In this document: positions 11,201-23,400 of the stretch, in pieces
Layout of the letters: each line of letters opens with the position of its first letter
Position numbering within the stretch: the stretch's first letter is position 1
NCBI GenBank assembly: GCA_964019055.1
Contig: OZ025211.1
Location: 9,182,400 to 9,246,399, forward strand
Direction of reading: 5' to 3'
Origin: Anthopleura xanthogrammica
Lineage: Eukaryota; Cnidaria; Anthozoa; Actiniaria; Actiniidae
DNA length: 64,000 nt
The notes under the pieces: generated by a model
What the model saw: only the letters and a program-made list of their open reading frames with translations
Told to the model about the DNA's origin: nothing
Databases searched by the model: none
Program-made: the position numbers and the translations under genes

Positions 11201-14200
11201 GGATGGATGGATGGATGGATGGATGGATGGATGGATGGATGGATGGATGGATGGATGGATGGATGGATGGATGGATGGATGGATGGATGGATGGATGGAT
11301 GGATGAGATGGATGGATGGACTATTAATCACTATTACTCAACTAGAACATTCAAGTAGCATACCCTGGATACATCAAATACACAAGAAACAAGAGACTTT
11401 CAGAAAATGCAAAAAATTAGAGCCATTCTTACTGGTCCTACTCTCTTGTGTATTTGATGTCTCCAGTGTATAGCTATACTTGAATGTTCTGGTTGAGTAA
11501 TAGTGACTAATAGTTACTAACTAACAACTAGTTAACAACAAATAACTTTGATTCTATTTCACGGACATATTGCAAGCACTCTATAACTTTACCCACTTTT
11601 TGATAATTAGCCCAATACATCCAGAGCTTGAGCTAAACAACCTCTTCTGACCAATAGATATGCTGAGAACAACTTTCGTTGCACCAATCGTGACCTTCAT
11701 TTCTTTTTTAGGGTGGCACGGAGAACACGCACCCGTATTCATGGTACCTTTGACTATCAAGGGGATGCCCAAGCTTAAATTTATAGTTGGGAAAGACTTT
11801 ATTGGAGATATTTCTGTTGACAAACATGGGAATGAGAATAGCATTTACATTAGATCGAACTAACGGAGACTAAACATTAAACATTAAGTAATGTTTGAAT
11901 GATTTTTAGCTCATTACTTACTTTTAATCGTCTCTGATATTTTATTTAAAATCTTTGAGAACCACTTTCCTTTCGGTATCTTAGGCATAGCAGGAATTTG
12001 CAACCTCAAACTTGGTGTAAAACTGAAACTTAATGATAGCTGTCCGTCTGCTGCAGCAGAGAAGGACCCTGACTTTGTTATGCTTGGCTGTTTTTATAGG
12101 GAAAACAATAGTATACATTAAAGGCGTACAAACAAATATACAAACGTAACAAAGAAAAAACTCGGAACACACACACATTTAAACCTAAATCTGAAAAAAA
12201 TTCAATTTATTAAATTGGCTTAATTACCTTGGATAGCGAAGACTGACATCCTTTCGTCGTTGTGCATTCCCCATTTGCCACCTCTTTGCTTATTCCCAAG
12301 GAATAATAACCTGAACCAGACGCCGCAAACTATAGGGGTTAGATCAGCAACAAAGAGACGAAAGAGTTATAGGTGTATAGTTGGATTTCCAGAAGTCAGT
12401 AAATTAAGAAGAGAATCATTGAATCATTGAATTAAATTCTTTTGTTTTGTGCTATAGCTAGTCCAACTGATTGAGCTGCTTTGACGTCACTCACAAGGAG
12501 TCTATAGTAAGTAAAAGGAGGTTGAAATCTCCAGGCTTGATTTTGCTTTCCCCCTCCGAAACCGTGGTTTTAGTTCACGTTACGATATCCAGACCTTAAT
12601 CCGTCTATTTCATCGTGTCTGAATAAATCCCGTTAGAACACGATAAATCATGTTCAGGAAAGTTTAATGGGAATCAGTTTACCCGAATTCTAGTAACAGA
12701 GCTACCATGAAAGTTATTGAACTTTATTTTCAATCCTTACCTGTGCATTAACACTTGCTTTAGCATCAAGGTCGAAAAAGATTCCAGATGGGATACAAAA
12801 GTAAGGAATACAAATAGAGAATCTCTTAAGTGCTAAACCTTTTACTAGACGTTTGCTTGATGACGCTGAGCCACTGCAAAGAAAAAAGATATGATATACG
12901 AACGTACAACTGTTTTTTAAAAGCTCAAACATCGGTTTCCTGAAATATTATTTAATAGGTGTGTATGATTCAACTGCTATTTATCATGCTTATAAGTATA
13001 GGAAATCGCACGACCTCGAGTACAATTTGGAAATTAATAGGTACGAGTAATGTTTTGAAAGTTCTTGTAATTGCACGAGCCTTTAGGCGAGTGCAATTAA
13101 AGAACTTTCAAAACATTACGAGTGCCTATTAATTCCAAATTGTACGAGAAGGTCGTGCGATTTTTTATTTATAGTTCACTCAACAAAATTTTATAAACAT
13201 GCGAAGCGAAGGCATTCATTCATCTTCATTGCCTTTGCTATAACCGACCCTTCTCCAAGAACGCTAAGTCAAGAACAGCATAGAAAGTGTTAACGTTGCT
13301 GTAAAACCTTTTTAGATTAGTATTTTATGTATGATTTGAACTACAAAATACTAGAAAATAATTTTACATCTCAAGTAAAAAGCCATTTTAATGCATGTTT
13401 ACAACTATTGAATGACAGTACTGACAGCTAAACAGCGAATCAAGAAGCGACTTTTCTTTGAAAACGTACTGTGTGAAAACTAAGCGAAAGTTGAGAGTTT
13501 ACAGTTCGCTAAAATAAGTTTTTTTCCTCTTAGCATTTGCTAATAACTACAAAAACACAATTTCAAAAATACTTTCTTTTAAAACAAGTTAGCTGGACAA
13601 CATCAAAAGGGATAAAAGCGACAAATATGTCGTTCAAGTTAAAAGTTTTGAAGTACAGCTTGCCGTGAACGAGTCGCCAGTGATCAGACCATGTGCTTTG
13701 GATATTATTCCCCTCCTGTAGCTTGAAGAATTTCGCTACTATTTTCTTTGGATGGTGAATTATCTGAAGATTTTATTATTTCAAGACTGGATTGACAACT
13801 TAGGATCAATTAACTCGTGATAAATAGCTGAATTCGTCTCTCTACAACTACTCGACAGTTTGCCGGTAAGATTTGATCTAAACTATTTTAAAACAAAAAA
13901 CGAGCCTCTACTCGCTGTGTTTTTTCGCTAAACGGAAAGAAATTTGCTTTAAAACTATTGTTAGCTGTTTTCTACATATTGTACAATTGTAGATGTGGTG
14001 TTGAATTTATTTTTTGAGAAAACCACAGAAGACAACAGGTAGTAAAACGAGAACATTCAAAGCTCCAACTCAAATTGTTTGGCGAAAACTAGAAAGAAAA
14101 AACGACTTTCTACTACAAAACATGATTTATTAGGTCTGAATTTGTCTAGTTATCATAATTTGAGGCCTTCCTATGTGTGTATTGAACAGTTTTCTGAAAT

Positions 14201-14382
14201 TTTCCCATTTTAATCTATAAAACACTGATTTTTTGGGGAATTTCACTCATTTCACTGAGGAAATTTGCCGCTTTTGGCCGTGTTTCCATAGCAACTTAAT
14301 TGGTACTCCTACGGAGTACCAATTAACGCTCTAATTGTACTCCTCTAGACCAATCGGAATCGAGTAATTTTGTCGAGTGTAC

Positions 14383-14456
<74 letters not shown>

Positions 14457-17400
14457 ATTTATAGAGCGCCATTTCCCAAGGTTTAATGGCGCTAAAATTT
14501 CCCAAAAAAGATATTTATAAGCAACGAGAAAGCTCGACATTCTTTCTCCTGTTGAATGATTTCTTTTGCGCTATTTCCCAAGGTTCATGCACTGGCTGAG
14601 TGTTCTCCGTAACCTCCGGTAAAGTTTGCTAATATTTCCCTAAGGAATATCATTTTTTACCCCCACCGCCTTTCAAAGCAGCTCAATTCGGAGGCAAAAT
14701 AATTAATTCAGTTCAATTTTCATGAAAAAAAAAATGTTTTTGTCCTCCAATTCAAGTTGGGCTTCATATGGAAAATGCTGCAAGAGGTCTATAGTCTTGC
14801 AAAGTAAGAAATTTTAGAACTTACCCTAGATCGAATGAAACACCTATTGATGTTGATGCTCTCGTAGACATATAGAAATTCGTCCGTACTTTTGGTGGTT
14901 TTAGCTTGTTAATACTTGCGCTTGAGACTTCCAGTTGTAGTGAAATCGAAAAGCCAACGCTGTAAATTATCTGGGAACGCAAGACTTTTCGTCCTCGTTC
15001 CTAAGAGAAGAAATGGAAAAATATTAATAATTAGAGAAGGAGGGTGTAGGAGAAGGAGTAGGAGAAGGAGTAGGGTGTAGGGAAAGGGGGAGAGAAGAAA
15101 AAGCAAGGAAGAGAAGTAGCAGCTAGAGGAGGAATAGACAAGAAGGTAGGACGAAGGAGCTGAGAGGCAGTGAAGGGGAACTGAGCGAGACGAAAAAGTA
15201 GAAGAGGAGGAGGGGGAAGAGGAGAGAAGAGGAGAATATAGGAGTAGGAGGAACAAAGTAGGAGTTAGTAGCAGAGGGAAAGGAGCAGCAGATACAAAGG
15301 GCAGGAAGAGTGGAGAAGAAGGAGCATAAGAGAATGGGGAATCACAATAGTACGAGAAAGAGGACAGAGGCGAAAAGAGAAGGAGAAAATTGAATTACCG
15401 GATAAACCAATTCCCATGTGCCACCCGCACTTAAAGATCTTTGGTAGACAGCTCTTTTACGTCTGACATGTCTAAGTGGTTCATCGATCTCTATTTCTGT
15501 GATTGCTGTTTCATTGACAACTGACGTAACCGGAAGTACTTCAACAACCAAATAACCTTGGCTGTAGTGGAAGGATTTCACCTACGAAACAGGGCAAAAT
15601 GAACCATTACTTTTGCATTCATTTAATTTTCTGTTCAGGAAGTGGATCAAATACAATCTTGTATAGTGCTGAAGGAAAGGTGAGTTTTTAACCAAGTAAA
15701 ATTTATCCCAACTGCGTGAGTAACGTACTATTAATTGATTTCCAATCATACTGTAGGCCTTTTTCATGATAGTACGATGCATACATTGAGGTCTGCCTAG
15801 CTTCGGGATAAACAACACCATGTAGGGCATGACGAAGAAGATGTTTGTACGAAGCACATGTTTGTTATCTCGGAAAAGGTCTCAGTATGGTCTGTAGTAT
15901 ATATATTCATACTGAGAAATGTGATTAGACAGTAGGATTTCAACATGCTTTACTATAACTGAAACAAAGACAACAGAACTACAAATATAATCTTAACTTG
16001 CCTTTGCTGCAAATGGTTCACTCGGTCTATCAACAATGACATCATTTACTGACATGTCGAATGTTTCATTGTTTGTTTCCTTGATCAGAAGATTTGGGTT
16101 GTTATCGCCACCAGGGCAGCTAATGTCTTCATCACTTAGTTGTTTACTTGGGAATCTGAAATGAAATGTGAACAAGAAGCTTTGTCACACGTTTCAACGC
16201 CGGTTACCACTTTTATATCCTTTTGAAGTTTTCAACTAATTACACATATTATTTTTCCACAAACGAACTACTGAGTTTAATTATTATAATCTGGGGTGCT
16301 AGCCAAGAACATAAACGGCTTCTAGAATTCTGAATTCTTTCCTTTGGTCGGCTTAAAAGTCTAGAACAAATGATTTCGATATACTATGGAGCAATATTTG
16401 GCAAAGAAATAGATTGGTTCAAGTTAGAACCACATTTATTAGGAGAAAAGAAAAGAAAAATCGTCATACATACTTGAAACTCATGTCAGTTTTATTGTCA
16501 CATCTCAGTAGCAAAGTCTCAACAAAAATAAACTCTGACGTTTTGTTGATGCCTGTTATAGTTGATAGGAATCCATGGCTTTGGTTAGAAACTATGACAT
16601 CACCAGTCTCCATCTTGAACGGCGTATTAGAAGCATTAAGAACCAAATAATATGATGCAGCTTTTTTCTGGTCTGTATCGTACATATGACCAACACACTT
16701 GTAGACAAAAGTATCTGTAATTCACGTAATTGGTAAGAAGAATTAGTGGTAACTGCAAGACATATCAGAGGATAAAAAACATCCTAGTATAGCGTAGGCA
16801 GTACAGCATTATACGCCACGCCACGCCACGCCACGCCACGCCACGCCACCACAGCACAGCACAGCACAGCACAGCACAGCACAGCACAGCACAGCACAGC
16901 ACAGCACAGCACAGCACAGCACAGCACAGCACAGCACAGCACAGCACAGCACAGCACAGCACAGCACAGCACAGCACAGCACAGCACAGCACAGCACAGC
17001 ACAGCACAGCACAGCACAGCACAGCACAGCACAGCACAGCACAGCACAGCACAGCACAGCACAGCACAGCACAGCACAGCACAGCACAGCACAGCACAGC
17101 ACAGCACAGCACAGCCAAACTTAAGTATAGTTAATTGCATAAAATACCTTGCGGGATGATACGAAGAGTTTCATTTAACGATACATTCCCGTACATTAAG
17201 CTGTTTATCATTTCCATATCAGGCTCTGCCTCCACAGTTACTTCATCCTGAAGGGGCGTAAGGGTTGCATCAGTTTGAAAATCAGCATACTGTATAAAAT
17301 CACCGATACTTGCAGGATCAGCCGTGACAAATGTATATGGTTCTGTAGACACAATAAAAATTGAGAATAGATTTACTGGTTATTTTCGTTGATATACATC

Positions 17401-20400
17401 AGAACATAAATGAAGGAGATAGGGAGGGAAAAAGGGAGGGGAGGGGGAGAAGGAAAAAGAAAAAAGAACCATGCAACTTAAGTCAGCCAGAAACCAAATT
17501 TGACATCAGCTTTATTCATTCGAATTCTTACCAATTTTTTTGACATTTAGCACTTTGTGGAACACTCCTCCTGCTTGATTACTTGATATAACATTACCAG
17601 GCTTGATCGTAGTCAAGTTAGCACTAAATACAAAGACTGTTGTGACATTGCCATCTGGCTCACTTGCTTCACATCTGTACATTGGTACTTTTTCTGGACT
17701 TATGCTCCTAGCATTGCTGTTCATTTGGGTGTTTTTTACCCGCGTTTGATCAGAGTAGTCAATTTTCACCTGACCATTTGGGCAACGAATTTCGTTCCAC
17801 GTTCTACAACTTTCTGCGTACTATTGAAAAAGAAAACTAGCTTACAACTATTTCAATTAGTTCAATGATAACGTATTCTTCCTTTGCATGTTATACTCAA
17901 AAAATAAATCACTTTCTTATAGTGGAATACATATTCTGTAAATGAATACTGGTTTTCAATTTGGCCCACACAAACTACCACTACATTATATATTTTATGC
18001 ATACTCTCAACTCGCATGTTGATTTTTACGGAGGGAGGAAAAAATCAGAGGACCTGGAGAAAAGAACCCTATTGGCAAGGTGGGGAACAACACAGCACAG
18101 AGGTGAGAGGCCAGCGTTAAACAACTGTGCCATCCAAGCCACCCAACATGATGTGATCTACATCATCGTGTCATAGACACTATGCTCGTGGTATTTAACA
18201 AAGAACTTTTCATTAGCCTCCGTTGTCAATACCACCAATATGGCTGCCATGTTTTTGTCTTTAGAGTCTATTGGGAATGACGTCTGCACTGAAACCATCA
18301 ATATTTTTTGTCGACGTTAATTATAAACCTTGCGATAATACACCCCTTGCAGAAGGTTGGATTGCAGCTTAATTTGGAGGACAAAACAATATGACGCTCC
18401 AATTCCCAGGAGATTGAAAGTTCTCAGTTTTGTCCTCCAAATTGAGCTGCTTTGACGTGACATGAAAGGGGTCTAAAGAAAGAGACTGAGAAAATGTGCC
18501 CCGTCTGGAATTGTCTGGGTTTCTAACATCAGAAAACGTACCTTGGCCTTAAAACACTTTTCGTGATCTTTACATCTTTGACACGCTTCCTTACTTGCAA
18601 GCTCTGGGGAATTTCTGAAGTTACAAAGTTGCCGATTGCAGTCCAATAGCTTCATAATAATGAAAGATACAGCGAGAAAAAAAGAAATCGGTCAATTGTC
18701 AATCAAATAATGCGCTTATAAAACTATAAAATAGACTTGTACGGTGCAGCATTATAATTATAGCATTTGTGTGCTCACATCCTAAATTATTTTCTCAAGA
18801 AAAGGTCCCTGGCCATTTGACATGATGTTTTTCTATTTGTCTGCATGTCATTCCATCCCATGAACATATGATTCATAAGCTTTATTATAGTAAAAGAGGA
18901 ATTTGACTTAATGGGAACGACTTGGGGTGGGGGGGGGGGGGGGCATTATGTCTAAAAAGGTGGGGTCTATTAATGAAAATTCAAACACATCCAAACTCGT
19001 TTAGGTGTTGTTTTTCATCAGTAATCCAAATAATCCCAAAACCTAAGCAAGCAGATTAAAGTCTTAAATGAGGTTTAGCTTTACTTGTCTCCCTGCAATA
19101 CTTCAATTTACCCTTATTTGTCGGCGCGAACAAAAGCTGGTTCTTCCCATCGTATAGCAATTATAAAAGAACCAATCTTGACAAGTTCCAAAGTAGGATC
19201 CTCCACCATGTCCTGGCAAACACTGACCAAAGTTGTCACACCAGCCACAGTTCTTACTGGAAATACAAGATCTGCAGTTTTCAAACTGGGTGCAGTACGA
19301 ATATGTACACGCCCTGCCCTAAAAAGGTAAGATACAATAACATCAGAAAGATCTAGAAAATCAGGAGAGTTCTCTATGGAAACTTCTTTGGAGTCTTATT
19401 ATCTCCTTTGAATTTGCATTACTACAATTTTACCCTGGATATCTCGAACTTTTTCCGTATTCCCCAAGCATGGCGGCTGGAGATAACGGGACGTCACCTA
19501 CAAATTTTACCCTGGATATCTATCTCGAACTTTTTCCCTGTTCCCCAAGCCAGGCGGTTGGAGATAACGGGACGTCACCTACAAATTTTACCCTGGATAT
19601 CTCGAACCTTTTCCCTGTTCCCCAAGCCAGGCGGCTGGAGATAACGGGATGTCACCTACAAAACACAGTACCCCATATAAATTATTGTACTACCTCAAAC
19701 TTTATGCCTATACACAAGGAGGTGTCACCCTGGTCTATAAACTTACGGATATTCCTGGAAGACAGCGACAGACGTTTGGTCCAACGCAAGTACCATGTCC
19801 AGAACAGTTACGCAGATTGTTACAGTGGAATTTTGAGCAGTCAAAACCAGTCCATCCCTTATAACAGAAGCATGTCGTTCCAACACATTTGCCATTATGG
19901 AAGCAGTTGTTCGGACAACGAATCACTAAAAAGGTGCATAGAACAATTCAGAATTTTTTTACTAGTCTTAGGAAGAGAAAAGGAGAAAAAAAGAGAAAGC
20001 AAAGAAAGAAAGAAAGGAAAGAAGGAAGGAAGGAAAGAAGCAAAGAAGGAAGCAAGCAAGCAAACAAGGAAGGAAGCAAGCAAACAAGGAAGCAAGCAAG
20101 CAAACAAGGAAGCAAGCAAGCAAACAAGGAAGGAAGCAAGCAAACAAGGAAGCAAGCAAGCAAACAAGGAAGGAAGCAAGCAAACAAGGAAGGAAGCAAG
20201 CAAACAAGGAAGGAAGGAAGGAAGGAAGGAAGGAAGGAAGGAAATAAGCAAGGAAGCAAGCAAGCATAAAAGAAAGGAAGAAAGGAAGAAAGGAAGAAAG
20301 GAAGAAAGGAAGAAAGGAAAGAGGAAAAGTAGGAAAGAAGCAAAAAAGCAAGGAAGGAAGAAAAGAGACTTAATTTCCTACAAGGTGTTAAAAAAAATTA

Positions 20401-23400
20401 CGTGGCGTTTTGGAGCACACAAAAGGCTGTAGACTTCCACATGGTGTGATACTGAAGTTTCCATCTTGACCGTAAACGGAACATCCAGAAATCTGTACAA
20501 ATTGAAGAGAATTAGCCATATGAATGATGCAAACGCATGTATGTCTTTCGCTTTCTTGAAATGGGGTTTCACTCACTAAATTTTGAATCCCCCTTCCCCC
20601 TGTCGAAATTCTTGAAAATGATTGGCTGGCCTTGCCTCTGCTGTGAAGGTCAAATCAGCTGGTTACAGGACACCAAAAAACCCTGGGGTTGCTGATCCTC
20701 AAACTTAACTTTTGCGCCTACTAGTGGGGAGAGCATTAGGTTAAGATATGTTACACCCTCAAAATCAACTTGAGAATTCACTTGGCTTTATTTCATTTAA
20801 TCTATAGTTTCCTAAGCTTAATTATCATAGAAGTAATTGTATTATAAGGATTATAAGGAAGGTATATGTACTGTAATTACCTCCGTTGAACCAGTTATCC
20901 ACACTCTCGATGCTATTTCAAAGCTTTGTTTCTCATATCTGCTGAAAATACTCTTGATGAAACTCATATCAAATTCATTGCTAGAACCAAGTAAATGACT
21001 TCCATATTCCTAAAAAAAAATGCAATATTATCAGAAGCTAAATTGTTTTAATATTCACACTCAGTTTTAATATTAAATTTTATAAAATAACTTTGATATT
21101 ACGCGCGCTCTGATTGGTCAAAAAGCCATGTTTTATGAGAGCATAAAACATGCTCACGTCATTTTTTCTCTCTCAAAAAGTTAGTTTTTTCTCGAAAAAA
21201 TGCTGAAAATGATGGCTACAGAGCTCTTCGCTTCTACATAAGTAAGTTGAATCCAAACTGTGCACGCTTCTTTCAATATCCCAAGAGACAAGGGTGGCAA
21301 GAATCAGATGACACATGGTTTGAAAATCGTCCACTTGGAGTCAACAAACTTATAACAATATGATGAGCGAAATCAGCCAAGAAGCGTGTCTTTCCCGTCG
21401 CTATACAAATCATTCATTAAGAGCGACTGCAATAACCCTGTGGTCTGAAGCTGGTATCTCCAACAGACACATTATGGCGATATCTGGCCACAGAAACGAA
21501 GACAGCCTAAGGCATTATAATTCACGACCTTCGCCATTCAGACTTCAGCAATGCAGTGATGTCCTGTCAAGTGCTTTGCAGAGCCCTCGAAATGAAATCG
21601 TGCCATGCAGTTCAAGTGCAAGTTATAATCCAAGTCTTGAGCAAAACAACCAGCTCGCAGTACAGAGTAATCACCTCAACAGTTTCTCTGGGCTTTTCAC
21701 TTCTTGTTAAATAGAAAATATCAACATTTCTTTCAAAAAGTAAACACTCAATGAGAGCGTTGTGTTTCTCTTACTTAAAGTCTTCTCCAGCTATTAATTT
21801 ACGTTGTTTGAACAAGCTTTTCACATTTTGTAAAAATATTTCCACTAGAATTTGTGTAATAAAAGTTACAGAGCTGTTATGGAGTGATATCTGTTGTTTT
21901 TTTCCTCTTTGACTTGCCAAAAAACAATTCGCGAATGAGATTCTCTCGAAAACCCTGCAAAATCATTTTCTATCGAGCGCTCTAATTGGTCAACTTCAGA
22001 CTGTCGCAACGTAAGGAGAAAATACATTTTCATAGTCAAAACAAAACTGCTTTTTAAAAGCATTTGAGCGCTAGTTATTTTATAAAAGCAATAAAAAACA
22101 GTTTTCCGTGTATTATACTCTGATAAAGACACTTGGGATGTGGAGAGAACACTTGAGAAGCTGGAAACCACTCCGCTACGCGTCGTGGTTTCCTACGCTT
22201 CTCTCGTGTTCTCTCCACATCCCGCGTGTCTTTATCAGAGTATAATACACGGAAAACTGTTTTTTATTCCTTAAATATTTAAAGTTGTGAATCCGAGAAT
22301 TGACTTGCAGTGTCATAGGAATATATGAATGGATGAATAATTGAATAATTGAATGGATAGATGGATGGATGGGTAGATGGGTAGATGGGTAGATGGGTAG
22401 ATGGGTAGATGGGTAGATGGGTAGATGGGTAGATGGGTAGATGGGTAGATGGGTAGATGGGTAGATGGGTAGATGGGTAGATGGGTAGATGGATAGAACG
22501 TACCAGACAATAATTCTCAGCTTCGTAGAAAGACAAGGGACCTCCATGATATAAGAAACAAGATTCTTCAAATAAAATCCATCCTGCTGCAGGGCATGAT
22601 ACTAAACAAATAAAGAAAATAAACACCAAAAATTTCGAACTCATTTACTTCTCGATCATAAATTATTTAGCTTACTAAAACTAAGGTCAAAAGTCGAACC
22701 TCATGATGACATGAAAGAAAATCGCCTTATTCGGTATACATTGTTTTCAATGCGTATGGCTCATGTGAAGTTTAACGTTTGGCCTTAGCCTCACTTACTC
22801 TTTCTCCTTCAGTATTACTCAGTCATTTAAAATAGCATTTCATTCCCCAGAGGAAAAAAAAACATAAATTAAGTGGTTTTACTTACATGGTACGGCAGTT
22901 TGGGGCCTGAGTCGAATATAGGGATTGTAGTTTACTTTTGGAAGATTGTAATCATCTACCACATCACGAATGCGCATCCCTACGATCTTTGGTGATCCAA
23001 ATCCCCACCAATTATCAGTTGCATCTATCGATCGAAATGAACTTGCTCGATCTGTAACAAGTTCATAAAGATTGGACGGATTCTTGATGACATTCTTGTA
23101 TATCTCCACAGGACCATTACAGTACATTGTAGACCCATAGTCTTTTATCAGTCCATGATTGTGGTAAAAGGTGTTGTTTCGAACTTTTATCACTCGATTA
23201 ACTGTGGTTATCTTGTTCAGCATGATCTCTAAGTTATATTTTCCAGAGTTATTGAACACAAAGTTTTCTTCAAGAGTACACATGACTTGAGATACTCTTA
23301 TATTACTGTATACATTTCTTCCTGTTTTACCACCTTTGTTATTGATAAGAGTGTTACCAAAAATATGGATGTCGATTGCCTTTCCATTTGTTCCTGTATC

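Noticed and set aside
10937..11473. Long frames over the (ATGG)n tract on both strands
   Set aside because: Open only because a 4-bp repeat has no stop in those frames.
14909..15256. 115-codon frame on - rich in Ser/Leu
   Set aside because: It is the true exon 15000-14825 in a wrong frame plus a purine-rich intron.
16765..17140. Frames rich in Cys-Ala-Val-Leu on -
   Set aside because: Pure pentanucleotide array; intronic.
19470..20432. 320-codon frame on +
   Set aside because: Runs from a minisatellite into a purine microsatellite.
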